Source: JAKZVK01 sp965248255
GTDB taxonomy: Bacteria > Acidobacteriota > Terriglobia > Bryobacterales > UBA6623
DNA: 64,000 nt
NCBI GenBank assembly: GCA_965248255.1
Contig: CBDFIW010000003.1
Location: 1,116,001 to 1,180,000, forward strand
Reading direction: 5' to 3'
Below are positions 46,465 through 56,122 of the stretch, one piece after another. Under the pieces are notes generated by a model. That model was not told the DNA's origin. It saw only the letters and a program-made list of their open reading frames with translations, and made no database searches. The position numbers were made by a program, and so were the translations under genes. Positions within the stretch are counted from its first letter, which is position 1; each line of letters begins with the position of its first letter.

Positions 46465-48028
46465 AGGCGAGCCACGGCTGCGGTGCAACGTTTTCGCACT
46501 GCTTTCACGTTCGATCCTGCTTTCTTCGCCGGTCCGCCTTCAGATCGGGTCCGGTCAAGGCGTTCCGGCAACGCCAGCGGCCACTCTGCCGACACCGCTC
46601 CGACCTTGCCTCTCGGCAACTCCCCGCTCCGGCTGCCCCGCGCTCGCCGCGTTACCCTCCGGGCACAGGCAGCGCCCAGATCCTGCTCAGCATGTCACCG
46701 AACAGCCGCCGGTTCAGATGTCCCTGGGCCAACAGCAACCAGTAGTAGCGGGCATGTTTGACCAGACGGCCGCCGGTCTTCATTAGCCGCTGCTGCAAGC
46801 TCGTCAGCGACCAGCTCTTGATCCTGTGCGGCAGCCCCAGCCGCCGCCACAAGTTGCCCAGGTTATAGGCCAGCACGCTGAGTTGCAGTCGCACTTCGTT
46901 GGCCCGGAAGCGATGGCACGACAGCCGCGTCCAGTGCGTGGCCTGTTTGCCTTCCTTGATCCACTGCTCGGCCGTGCCGCGCTTGTTGTAGAAGCGCACC
47001 ACCGAGCGGCTTGGCAAGCGCAGGCTCGTCACGATGAATCCGACCCGCGGGAACAGCTCGCCCTGGTGATGTTCGACCTGGGCGACGATCCGCCTCGCCT
47101 GCGACCAACTCTCCGCCTGATAGCGAAAACTCTTGTAGCGCACCAAGGGCTTCCGGGAGGGCCTTCCCGGCGGGCGAAACAAGATGTCTTCGATCTCCAA
47201 TTCCAGGCTCTTGTTGGCCGGAATGCGAATGGCGTACTGCACTCCGCGTTTCTCCGAAGACTCATAAATCTCCGGCTTAGCAAAGGCCGCATCGCCGCGG
47301 AAGGTGACCTGTTTGCCCGCAGCCTGTTGGCGCTCGATCTCCGGCAGCAGCAACTCGTCCCAGTCGTCAGCGCTGTGCACATTGCCGGGACGCAGCTTGG
47401 CGGCCAGACAATCGCCGTGCTGGTTGAACAGCAACAGTGGGTGGTAGCAGATGGACTCGAAATGGCCGTTATAGGCGCTGCCTTCTTGTTGGCCATGGAC
47501 GGGGCTCTCGGTGGAGTCCATGTCGAGAACGACGCGCTCGCAGTCGTCCGTCGTCTCGGCTTGCGCGACCAACTCGCGGTTCACCGCCATCAATCCCAGC
47601 AGATTCTCCTCACTCGCGAGCAGCCCTGTCTCGAAGCTCTGTAGCCGCGAGGTGAGCGCCCCGCCGCGATCCCAGTTCTTCTGCGAGCCGATCAAGCGAA
47701 AGGTCGGATCGGCGGATACTCGAACGGCGTCATTGAGGTCCTCGTAGCCGGCGAGTCGGCTGTAAACCGACTGCCGCAGCAGATCGGCCAGCGGGAACTT
47801 CTTGTTCAAGCCTTGTCGCGAGTCGCTGAGATGCTCCTCGATCAGCTTCCCGAGCCCGAGCCGTTCGTCCAACTCCCGAACCAGGATCAGCCCGCCGTCG
47901 GAAGTGACACGCGATCCTTGGAAATCGACTTTCAACAAACCGTTGAAGCTTAGCTGGAACGGCTTGTTTTGTTTTTCACCCATTGGGTGTTGGCCTCCAT
48001 GGCGTCCTCATCGGGCTCTAGCCCCTAT
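46465..48028 (-). mobile_element. IS1380-family insertion sequence (ends approximate)
   Basis: The element must contain the transposase at 46652-47983. A short match, CATAGGCGAGCC near 46462-46474 and CATAGGGGCTAGAGCC reading inward from about 48030, is offered as the terminal inverted repeat. No clear target duplication was found, so the ends are uncertain by tens of bases. It lies immediately after the stop of the broken GT39 gene. Confidence 0.55.
46652..47983 (-). CDS. IS1380-family transposase
   Basis: 443 residues, apparently intact. The N-terminal GSRVTSDGGLILVRELDERLGL is diagnostic of the family. The DDE core includes LDMDSTESPVHGQQEGSAYN (first Asp), TFRGDAAFAKPEIYE (second Asp) and KRGTAEQWIKEGKQATHW (Glu). 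It is encoded opposite to the glycosyltransferase it follows. Confidence 0.95.
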   Translation of the reverse strand: MGEKQNKPFQLSFNGLLKVDFQGSRVTSDGGLILVRELDERLGLGKLIEEHLSDSRQGLNKKFPLADLLRQSVYSRLAGYEDLNDAVRVSADPTFRLIGSQKNWDRGGALTSRLQSFETGLLASEENLLGLMAVNRELVAQAETTDDCERVVLDMDSTESPVHGQQEGSAYNGHFESICYHPLLLFNQHGDCLAAKLRPGNVHSADDWDELLLPEIERQQAAGKQVTFRGDAAFAKPEIYESSEKRGVQYAIRIPANKSLELEIEDILFRPPGRPSRKPLVRYKSFRYQAESWSQARRIVAQVEHHQGELFPRVGFIVTSLRLPSRSVVRFYNKRGTAEQWIKEGKQATHWTRLSCHRFRANEVRLQLSVLAYNLGNLWRRLGLPHRIKSWSLTSLQQRLMKTGGRLVKHARYYWLLLAQGHLNRRLFGDMLSRIWALPVPGG

Positions 48029-48215
48029 GAATAAAGACGCTCAAGGCCGCCGGAAGGTCGAGAGGTTTGAATCAAATTGGAAATGCGGGTCCATAACACC
48101 AAGGCGGCCGTGCGGGTGCGTGAACCGGGTGCAAAGCTCGTCGCTACTTTCGAAAAGCCCGCCGGGCGACACTCGATTGACATCTATCAGCTTAAGTAGC
48201 CGGACTAGAAGACAC

Positions 48216-49049
48216 TTACGGGTTAGGCACACCCGGCTTTGTGAAGTAGACGGCCGAGAACTCAGAATTCATGTCGAGTGGGTCTACCTGACGGAAACGG
48301 ACGTTCTCGCCCCGGCCCACGAGGAATTCATCCACAGCTTGACGGCATCCGGGCCAGCCGAGGTAGTCGTCCACGATGACGAGGCCCCCGGCCGCGACGT
48401 TGTCGTACAGATTCTCGAGGCAGCACTTCGTGGACTGGTACAAATCGGCGTCGAGGCGAAGCAACGCGATCGGGCCGACTCGGGAGCGCGCTGCGGGCAG
48501 CGTACTCTGAAACCAGCCCTTCTCAATGAAAATGTTGTCAGAGTTGAGATGGAGAACCGAGAAAAGGACTTTCTGCACATCCTCTAGGCAAGAGACGTAT
48601 TTCCCGATAGGCTCCAGCGTTCCGGTTCGCTGATCGGGGCCGACACCGTCCAATTTCTCGCCATCCTCCGGCGTAGGCTCGGGCAGTCCTTCGAAGGAGT
48701 CAAACAGCCACAGCGATCGCCGCGGAGTGGTCCTCGCGGCCCAATGGGCCATGACGCCCGCGCACCCGCCCTTCCAAACACCACACTCGACGAAGGCTCC
48801 AGGGATTCTTCGCCGCTCAATTTCACGGCAAAGCTCGTAGATCTTCGACAACCCCCAGCCATGAACGAGCGTGAAAGGCCGGACGTTCTCGAGCAGTCGA
48901 ATTTTCTCCGGGGCGGACCCTATTTGGAACCAAGGGGTCGTCAGGGACCATATGGCCCGGTTCACCAGTCTTTCGAAGCGCGGACTGTGGCCATAATAAC
49001 GGCGAAGGGGTCCCAAGATTCGGTTGAGAGAGGAGCCCATCTCGCTCAT
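48216..49049 (-). CDS. TylF/MycF-family O-methyltransferase
   Basis: 277 residues. AFVECGVWKGGCAGVMAHWA is the SAM-binding loop of the TylF family; LWLFDSFEGLPEPTPEDGE, LLRLDADLYQSTKCCLENLY and VIVDDYLGWPGCRQAVDEF carry the metal-binding Asp residues (DAD, DD). The family O-methylates sugar hydroxyls, classically in macrolides, and is common in polysaccharide clusters. It lies 14 bases downstream of the AsnB-type gene in one operon. Confidence 0.92.
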   Translation of the reverse strand: MSEMGSSLNRILGPLRRYYGHSPRFERLVNRAIWSLTTPWFQIGSAPEKIRLLENVRPFTLVHGWGLSKIYELCREIERRRIPGAFVECGVWKGGCAGVMAHWAARTTPRRSLWLFDSFEGLPEPTPEDGEKLDGVGPDQRTGTLEPIGKYVSCLEDVQKVLFSVLHLNSDNIFIEKGWFQSTLPAARSRVGPIALLRLDADLYQSTKCCLENLYDNVAAGGLVIVDDYLGWPGCRQAVDEFLVGRGENVRFRQVDPLDMNSEFSAVYFTKPGVPNP

Positions 49050-49063
49050 GAGGGATTGTCCGG

Positions 49064-50977
49064 CTAGTTGGCTGCTTCAGGAGCACGAGTATAGCGATCA
49101 AGCCAGAGAGTAAAGACCAAGATTCCCCACAGAGCCTTGCTGTGATCCCGCCGCTTCGCTAAGTGTTCTTGCACCAACTGCTGCACCGCCTTGGGATCGA
49201 AGAACCCGCTCCCCCGCAAAGAGTTCGCGGACAGCGAATCGCACAGCAGTTCCTTCAAGGGTCCGTTCAGCCACTGAGCCAAGGGGATGACGAAACCCAT
49301 CTTCTTCTGCGAGAGTACGGCCCGGGGGACCCTCCCCTTGAGAAGTTTCTTGAGCAGGTACTTCCTATTCCATCCACGTATCTTGCAGCTATCGGGGAGC
49401 CGCAAGCTGAATTCCACAAGTTTATGGTCGAGAAAAGGACCACGGCTTTCCAGGCTGTGGGCCATCGTCATGCGATCGACTTTGGTGAGAATGCCGTCAC
49501 AGAGATACAACTGCTGGTCGAGATACATCAAGCGGGTCAGAGGGGTCAAGCTTCGGCCGCGCTCAAAAAGCGCCGCTGTGAAACGGGATGCCGGCTGTCT
49601 GTTGGGGTGGTCCGCCAGCGCGGGGCCGTAGAGCCTTTCCTTTGACTCGTCCGAAATCACCTCGAGCCAGCGTAGCTGAGCTCGTTCCGGTGAGTCGTCA
49701 ACCGCCGACACGAAACGCTTGGCTCGGTTCTCGAAGCTGGCACGAGAATGGGACACCGGCAGCACGTTTACCGCCCAGGGCACCAGACGTCTCGAAAAGA
49801 GTCCCGGCCATTGTCTGTAGCGAGCCATGAGACGGCTCGCGAAATAGTGGTTGTAACCACCCATCAGCTCGTCGCCACCGTCCCCACCGACAGCAACGGT
49901 AATCTCCTGAGAGGCCATCTTCGCGACGTAGTAAATCGGGATAGCCGATGACTCTCCGTAGGGCTCGTCCAGGTACTTGAGGTACTCGGAGACAATCTCA
50001 GGACAGTCGGGCTGGGCGACGAATTCGTGGTGCTGGGTTCCAAAGTGATTGGCCGTCATCCGTGCGATCGCGCTCTCGTCGTAGGAGGATTCTTGAAACC
50101 CCACGGTGAAGGTCTTGATCGGTTGAGATGTAACTTCCCGAAGCGCGGCGACGATCGCCGTCGAGTCGATCCCGCCGCTCAGCAACACTCCGAGGGGTAC
50201 GTCGCTCACGAGCCGATAGCGGACACTCTCTTTGAGGAGCTCCCAGAAGGCCGCACCCCGGGACGCTGGATCTCGTGCGGCCTGGTGCTCATCGTCCCAC
50301 TGGTGATCGAGCACATCCCAATAGCGTTTCTGTTGAATCCGGCCGTCTTGCTCACAGCTCAGCCACTGTGCTGCAGGTAGCTTGGAGACATTCTGAAAGA
50401 TCGACGTCGGGCCGGGGACGTATCCGTGAGTAAGGTAGTCGTCCACTGCTTGGGGATCGATGTCCCGGGGAATAGCGGCTGCCAGAAGAGCTTTCAGTTC
50501 TGAGCCGAAGACCAGGCGGTCCGGCCCCAGATAGCAGTAGAGCGGCTTGACGCCGAGTCGATCTCGTATTAGCAGGAGTCTTCTTCGCGGCCGGTCCCAC
50601 AAGGCGATGGCGAACATACCTCGCAAGTCCTCGGCCAGTCGTTCACCATGCTCCTCATAAAGGTGAACAATCACCTCGGTGTCGGAACCAGTGTAAAAAT
50701 GATGACCTTGGCGGACCAGTTCGTCGCGAAGCTCTTGATAGTTGTAGATCTCTCCGTTCATCACGACATGAACGGTTTGGTCCTCGTTGTGGATCGGCTG
50801 ATGGCCCGTTTCGATATCAATGACCGAGAGTCGTGCGACACCGAGAGATACAGAATCTTCGGCGAATATCCCTGTATCGTCCGGGCCACGGTGGCGAATC
50901 GCCGCAATCATCGACGCGGCTTGACTTTCATCGGCCGGTCTACCGTCGAAGTAGAGTTCGCCGCTAATGCCACACAT
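49064..50977 (-). CDS. asnB: Glutamine-dependent asparagine synthase-type amidotransferase
   Basis: 637 residues. Processing leaves an N-terminal Cys2 nucleophile (MCGISGELYFDG) for the class II glutaminase domain (to about 210), followed by the synthetase domain with PP-loop LSGGIDSTAIVAAL and AVGGDGGDELMGGYNHYF. Both half-reactions look intact. In surface-polysaccharide loci such AsnB homologues often amidate sugar acids rather than aspartate. Its neighbours (TylF methyltransferase downstream, membrane glycosyltransferase-like protein upstream) suggest that role here, by inference. Confidence 0.92.
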   Translation of the reverse strand: MCGISGELYFDGRPADESQAASMIAAIRHRGPDDTGIFAEDSVSLGVARLSVIDIETGHQPIHNEDQTVHVVMNGEIYNYQELRDELVRQGHHFYTGSDTEVIVHLYEEHGERLAEDLRGMFAIALWDRPRRRLLLIRDRLGVKPLYCYLGPDRLVFGSELKALLAAAIPRDIDPQAVDDYLTHGYVPGPTSIFQNVSKLPAAQWLSCEQDGRIQQKRYWDVLDHQWDDEHQAARDPASRGAAFWELLKESVRYRLVSDVPLGVLLSGGIDSTAIVAALREVTSQPIKTFTVGFQESSYDESAIARMTANHFGTQHHEFVAQPDCPEIVSEYLKYLDEPYGESSAIPIYYVAKMASQEITVAVGGDGGDELMGGYNHYFASRLMARYRQWPGLFSRRLVPWAVNVLPVSHSRASFENRAKRFVSAVDDSPERAQLRWLEVISDESKERLYGPALADHPNRQPASRFTAALFERGRSLTPLTRLMYLDQQLYLCDGILTKVDRMTMAHSLESRGPFLDHKLVEFSLRLPDSCKIRGWNRKYLLKKLLKGRVPRAVLSQKKMGFVIPLAQWLNGPLKELLCDSLSANSLRGSGFFDPKAVQQLVQEHLAKRRDHSKALWGILVFTLWLDRYTRAPEAAN

Positions 50978-51022
50978 GGTGGGGATTCCTGCCCTTCTTT
51001 GGCCGACTGTCCAGAATGGCGC

Positions 51023-52684
51023 TCACCGGCTGCGCTGCGTCCTTTGCCGCTGCAGCCAGGCTTTCGCTAGCTCAAGGTTCTTCTGGATTCGAGGCTCATT
51101 GGGCATGAGTTCATCGGCCTTTTCGAGATGGTCAACCGCTTGATCGTACTGCCCGGTCTTGAGGGCCAGGGTGGCCAGGTCGTTCCGTATGATCCCCTCT
51201 TCACGGTCTAGCCGTCGACCGGGCAGGATCGTTCGTACGGAAGGGCCCAACGCGACAAAAGTCCTCATGACGTTGTGGTCGGGTGGATCCCAGTCAAAGG
51301 ATTCCGTGAACACGAGGTGCGCATGGAGAAGAAAAGTGAGTCCCAGCACTGCCCGGGTCGGGATCACGTAACGTTTCGCCATCGCGCGGTTCTCGGTAAA
51401 GCTGGCCACCCCGATCACGGCTAAGATCATCCAGATAGGCACGAAATCCTGCATGTATCGCCGTGACGAGGCGCCGAAGCTAAGCATCACCAGGCACATG
51501 AGGAACGAGCTGCCGGCGGCGGTGAATACGAAGGCTCGCAACTTCGGATTGGCGCCTTCCGAACGGTTCTTGACAATCGGCCAGCAAAGGGCCGCCAGGA
51601 GCAGGAACGGGGGCAAGAGGAATAGGGAGGACATGCTCTCGGCCCGCGTTGTGTTCACCAGAGGTTGCCACCCCCTGTGGGAAAGCCAAGGGAAGTCAGC
51701 ACTGAACTGAATGGGGGCAAGGAAGTAGTGACCGATGTTCTCTGCGACATAGCGGACGCTGAAGGGTTGAAAGTCCTCCACGGCTGTTGGCAGGTATGTG
51801 TCTCCGTAGTCCCACAGCGAGCCGAAGCGCGCGTCGTTGTAGGGCAACTGAATGCATATTGCAAGCGCCACCGGTAGACCAAACCCCGCCACCCGCTTCA
51901 GAGTGGCCACTGGACGGCCGTCGTTCGGTCCAGCCTATCAACGCGAAGTAGGCGCACAGGCCGGCGGCGTACACGCCCAGAGTGATGCGGCTCAGGATAG
52001 CGACTGCAATCAGACCTCCACAGGCGATTGCCCAACCAGCCACGGGCTCCTGTTGATGCTTGAGCAACAGCCGGAACGCGATGAGGACACAAAGGACCCC
52101 ACGGCAATGCTCTCGTTATAGATGGTGCCGCGCCAGGCCACGAGTGCCGTAGGAGTCGCGAGGGCAAAGGCGAAGAAGAACCAGCGAACGATGTCCTTCG
52201 ACATTCGGGGGAAGTAAGCCGTTCGGAGGGCCAGAATAATGCTCAAGAAAACCAGCGAGCTAAGCCATCCCGAGATGAGGCAGACCGAGCGGTCCGTAAG
52301 AGGGAACCCGAACACCTTGGCAACGAGGTAGGGCAAAACCGGAGCCGGTCCCCACTGGATGCAGTACCGTCCTTCGAACGGCACCATGTCATGGATGTAC
52401 ATCTGGTCGGGACGAACGTCGAGGTGGAGCCGGCCCTGGAGCAGCGCGTCCGCGAAGAGGTCGTAATAGCCCATCAAATTGGAGAAGTCTAGATGGCCCC
52501 AGGTGGCAACGATGATGTAGATCACAAGCAGCAGCACGGCCCAGATTACCTTGTCGACGGTGCTGACACGCTCGGGCGATGTGGGATCGAGGGCCCTTTG
52601 GCTTGTCTCGCCCGATGGTTCGGCTGCGTGCGCCGGGACAGGCTTTTTCACCCGACCCGGCTTGTGTTTAGCCCTACGGCTCAT
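51023..52684 (-). pseudogene. Polytopic membrane protein with C-terminal TPR, two frameshifts
   Basis: Three overlapping pieces make one protein. 52684 to about 52090: basic N-terminus, first TM (VIWAVLLLVIYIIVATWGHL), to WRGTIYNESIAVG. Then, one frame over, KHQQEPVAGWAIACGGLIAV to GWTERRP near 51920. Then, in a third frame, VATLKRVAGFGLPVALAI to the end, with more TM segments and a TPR (ALKTGQYDQAVDHLEKADEL). The topology resembles PMT/GT39-like transferases of glycan loci but no catalytic acidic motif is certain. Each junction needs a single-base change, so error or recent decay. Confidence 0.8.
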
Positions 52685-52734
52685 GGGAGGTTGACACGAA
52701 CCCGGCAGCGTCTCGAGAGAGCTGAAGGCCTACA

Positions 52735-54345
52735 CTACACGCCCCAGGAATAATCCGCGACCGTCTTGTCGAGTTCGCTGTCGTGTTCGGCCAAACGCAG
52801 CAACTCAAGCCGGATCGAATCGACTAGCGCGTTCCAACTGGCTTCAAGCACATCGTCCGACACGCCCACGGTAGTCCAGTTGCGCTGGTTGTCGCTCCAC
52901 TCCACCAGCACGCGCACCTTGGCCGCGGTCCCACGGTTGGGTTCGAGCACGCGCACCTTGTAGTCAACCAGCCGAATGTCGGCGATGGGAGGATAGGTGT
53001 GCGACAGACATTTACGCAGGCACTGGGCCATGGCGTCGAACGGTCCCGAAGCCTCGACCTCAGCCGAATGGATGCCGTCGCGGGCGCGCACCTCCATCTC
53101 GACCTTGCACTGCGTGTGCTTGTTGCCCCTTTTCTCGTTGACAAGCTTCATGTTCTCGAGCTCGAAGAAGAAGTGATCGGGTTGAAGCACCTCGCGTACC
53201 AGTAGCTCGAACGTGCCCTCGGCCGACTCGAGTTCATAGCCCTCGAACTCGAGCTGCTTGATACGGTCAAGCAACTGGCGGCGTGTGGAACCATCGAGCA
53301 GCTTGTCGAGCCCCTTTTCTTCCAGCTTGTAGGTAATGTTGCTCCGGCCCGACAGGTCGCTGATCAGCACACGCCGCCGATTGCCAACGCGTTCAGGGTC
53401 GATGTGCTCGTACGTCGAGGCGTCCTTGAGAACGGCGCTGACGTGAATACCACCCTTGTGCGCGAACGCGCTGCGACCGACGAACGGCCGGTCGTTGGGT
53501 AGCGACAAGTTGGCCGTCTCGCTGACGAAGTTCGCCACGTTCGTGAGCTGCTCCAACTGCTCCGGGCCCACGGTCGTATGGCCCAGCTTGAGTTCGAGAA
53601 TCGGGATGATGGAGCACAGGTTGGCATTGCCGCAGCGCTCGCCGTAGCCGTTGATGGTCCCTTGCACGTGGCTCGCCCCCAACTCGACGGCTGCAATGGT
53701 GTTGGCGGCCCCCAGGTCCGAGTCGTTGTGCGTGTGGATGCCGATCACGCCGTCGAAACGCGCGCGCACGTCCGAGAATGCCGCCGCCAGCTTGTGGGGC
53801 ACGTTTCCACCGTTGGTGTCGCACAAGACGAGGACGTCAGCCCCCGCCTTCGAGGCAGCCTCGAGCGTTCGTAGGGCGAAGTCCGAGTGCGAATCGTAGC
53901 CGTCGAAGAAGTGCTCAGCGTCATAGATGACTTCGCGGCCCTGCTTCTTGATATAGCCGACCGTCTCGGCGATCATTGCGAGGTTCTGCTCACCGCTGAC
54001 ACCCAGGGCGCGTTCGGTATGCAGGTCCCAGCTCTTCCCGAAGATCGTCACGACGGGCGTCTCCGCGGCCAGCAAGGCCTGCACGTTGGGGTCGTTCTCG
54101 ACGGTGTTGCGGGCGTAGCGTGTCGAGCCGAAGGCCGCAATGCGGGCGTGCTTGAGATCAAGCCCTTTAGCCCGATCGAAGAAGTCCTTGTCTCGTGGAT
54201 TCGACCCCGGCCAGCCGCCTTCGATGTAGTCGATCCCCAGATCATCCAGCTTTTGGGCGATCATCAGCTTGTCATCGACCGAAAACGAGACGTTCTCACC
54301 CTGCGTACCGTCACGCAGTGTCGTGTCGTAGGTGAATACTTTCAT
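52735..54345 (-). CDS. cimA: (R)-citramalate synthase
   Basis: 536 residues. N-terminal HMGL/pyruvate-carboxyltransferase TIM barrel (YDTTLRDGTQGENVSF with the metal Asp; IHTHNDSDLGAANT with the metal His pair; NGYGERCGNANLCS) and a C-terminal LeuA-type regulatory/dimerisation domain (about 400-520). CimA condenses pyruvate and acetyl-CoA to citramalate, giving a threonine-independent route to 2-oxobutyrate for isoleucine. Its place behind ilvBHC on the same strand supports CimA over 2-isopropylmalate synthase, as do the length and TQGENVSF motif. Confidence 0.93.
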   Translation of the reverse strand: MKVFTYDTTLRDGTQGENVSFSVDDKLMIAQKLDDLGIDYIEGGWPGSNPRDKDFFDRAKGLDLKHARIAAFGSTRYARNTVENDPNVQALLAAETPVVTIFGKSWDLHTERALGVSGEQNLAMIAETVGYIKKQGREVIYDAEHFFDGYDSHSDFALRTLEAASKAGADVLVLCDTNGGNVPHKLAAAFSDVRARFDGVIGIHTHNDSDLGAANTIAAVELGASHVQGTINGYGERCGNANLCSIIPILELKLGHTTVGPEQLEQLTNVANFVSETANLSLPNDRPFVGRSAFAHKGGIHVSAVLKDASTYEHIDPERVGNRRRVLISDLSGRSNITYKLEEKGLDKLLDGSTRRQLLDRIKQLEFEGYELESAEGTFELLVREVLQPDHFFFELENMKLVNEKRGNKHTQCKVEMEVRARDGIHSAEVEASGPFDAMAQCLRKCLSHTYPPIADIRLVDYKVRVLEPNRGTAAKVRVLVEWSDNQRNWTTVGVSDDVLEASWNALVDSIRLELLRLAEHDSELDKTVADYSWGV

Positions 54346-54480
54346 GGGGACCGTCCCTGTTTTGTCTTGCTCCTCCTCGCAAACTTGGTCAACGGCTGCA
54401 TCCCGACGCCGCGGGTTCAGCAGTGCAGGGGAACGGCCTGCCGTGCCAGCCGCTTGCGGTCGAGTCGACAGCCGCTCACG

Positions 54481-55497
54481 CTACTGGGCGTCGGCCTCCT
54501 TCTTTTTCTTGAGGAAGCTCATCATCTTGCGCAACTCCGCGCCGACTTTTTCGACCGGCTGGTCTTGTGCGGCCTTTCGCGTGTCAAGGAATTTCTGGCG
54601 GCCCGCCTTGTTTTCGGCGATCCACTCCCTGGCGAACTTGCCCGACTGCACGTCGGCGAGCACCTGCTTCATGGTGTCGCGCACATGCTGGTCGATCACG
54701 CGGGGACCGGACGTGTAGTCGCCGTACTCAGCCGTATCGCTTACCGAGTAACGCATATAGCTGAGCCCACCTTCGTAGATGAGATCGACAATCAACTTCA
54801 GCTCATGCAAGCACTCAAAATAGGCGATCTCGGGCTGATAGCCGGCTTCGACCAACGTTTCAAACCCGGCGCGGATCAGCTCTGACGCCCCGCCGCACAG
54901 CACCGACTGCTCGCCGAAGAGGTCGCTCTCGGTCTCCTCCTTGAAGGTCGTCTCGATCACGCCGGCCTTCAAGCATCCCAGTGCCAGGGCGTAGGCCAAG
55001 CCGTGTTCTCGCGCCTTGCCGGAGGCGTCCTGCTCGATGGCCAGCAGCCCCGGTACGCCGACTCCTTCGGTGAACAGCTCCCGTACCCGATGCCCGGGCG
55101 CCTTGGGGGCGACCATCGAGACATCGATGTTCGGCGGCGGTTGGACCTCTTTGTAATGAATGTTGAAGCCGTGGGCGAACATCAGCGTGTCGCCATCGCC
55201 CAAGTTCGGAGCGATCTCGTTCCTGTAGAGATCGCCCTGGATGTGGTCGGCCACGAGAACCATGACGATGTCGGCGGCTTTGGATGCGTCGGCGGTCGTC
55301 ATCACCTTCAGGCCGGCGGCTTCCGCTAGCGGCCACGAACGGCTCCCCTCGTAGAGGCCGACGACGACATCGATGCCGCTGTCTTTGAGATTGAGGGCGT
55401 GGGCATGTCCCTGACTGCCGTAGCCGATAATGGCGACTGTCTTGTCGAGCAGGCTGTCCAGACTGCCGTCTTTTTCGTAGTAGATGGTTACTGCCAT
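54481..55497 (-). CDS. ilvC: Ketol-acid reductoisomerase
   Basis: 338 residues, class I length. NADPH-binding IGYGSQGHAHALNLKDSG, catalytic core KAPGHRVRELFTEGVGVPGL, and the metal-binding acidic residues in DLFGEQSVLCGG and FECLHELKLIVDLIYEGGL are all present. Converts acetolactate/acetohydroxybutyrate to dihydroxy acids in valine, leucine and isoleucine synthesis. 73 bases after ilvH and 135 bases before cimA, same strand. Confidence 0.97.
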   Translation of the reverse strand: MAVTIYYEKDGSLDSLLDKTVAIIGYGSQGHAHALNLKDSGIDVVVGLYEGSRSWPLAEAAGLKVMTTADASKAADIVMVLVADHIQGDLYRNEIAPNLGDGDTLMFAHGFNIHYKEVQPPPNIDVSMVAPKAPGHRVRELFTEGVGVPGLLAIEQDASGKAREHGLAYALALGCLKAGVIETTFKEETESDLFGEQSVLCGGASELIRAGFETLVEAGYQPEIAYFECLHELKLIVDLIYEGGLSYMRYSVSDTAEYGDYTSGPRVIDQHVRDTMKQVLADVQSGKFAREWIAENKAGRQKFLDTRKAAQDQPVEKVGAELRKMMSFLKKKKEADAQ

Positions 55498-55570
55498 TCG
55501 GTTCCTCGATTCTTCTTTCTTTGAGCGAGAACACAGCCGGATGCGCGGCCACGTCCTCGGAACGAGAATT

Positions 55571-56119
55571 CTAAGTCTCTACCGTTTGCTTGACCTTGTC
55601 TGTGACACGGGATGCTTCCGCGAACGCCGCGCGGTGGCTGTGTTTCGGTGAACGAGCCATAGCCATCGCGCCGGAGCGGATCATCTCGACATCGCCGTAG
55701 TTCTGCAACAGCTCAATCAGCGCGTCCAGTTTGTCGCCCGCGCCCGTGACCTCGAGCGTGTACGAAGTCGGTGCGGCGTCTACCACGCGGGCGCGGAAGA
55801 TGTCGGCTTCTTTCAAGAGAGCCGGCCGCATGTCGGGCGAAACTTTGACCTTGATCAGAGCCAGTTCGCGGCAAACCGCTTCTGAGTTCGTCAAGTCAAT
55901 CGCCTCCACGACATTCACGAGCCGCTTGATTTGCTTGATCAGCAGTTCCTGCATGGCCGGATTAACGTTGACGACGATCGTCATGCTGGAGAGCGTCGGG
56001 TCGAGCGTCTTAGCGACTGTCAAGCTCTCGATGTTATAGCCGCGCGAGGTGAGGACGCCGGCGACGCGCATCAACGCGCCCGGCTTGTTGTCCACGAGTA
56101 ACGAGATAAGCTGTTGCAT
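55571..56119 (-). CDS. ilvH: Acetolactate synthase regulatory (small) subunit
   Basis: 182 residues. The ACT domain (ISLLVDNKPGALMRVAGVLTSRGYNIESL) binds valine and mediates feedback control, followed by the ALS_ss C-terminal domain (ALIKVKVSPDMRPALLKEAD; YTLEVTGAGDKLDALIELL). It starts three bases after the ilvB stop, so the two subunits are translated together. Confidence 0.96.
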   Translation of the reverse strand: MQQLISLLVDNKPGALMRVAGVLTSRGYNIESLTVAKTLDPTLSSMTIVVNVNPAMQELLIKQIKRLVNVVEAIDLTNSEAVCRELALIKVKVSPDMRPALLKEADIFRARVVDAAPTSYTLEVTGAGDKLDALIELLQNYGDVEMIRSGAMAMARSPKHSHRAAFAEASRVTDKVKQTVET

Positions 56120-56122
56120 CGG

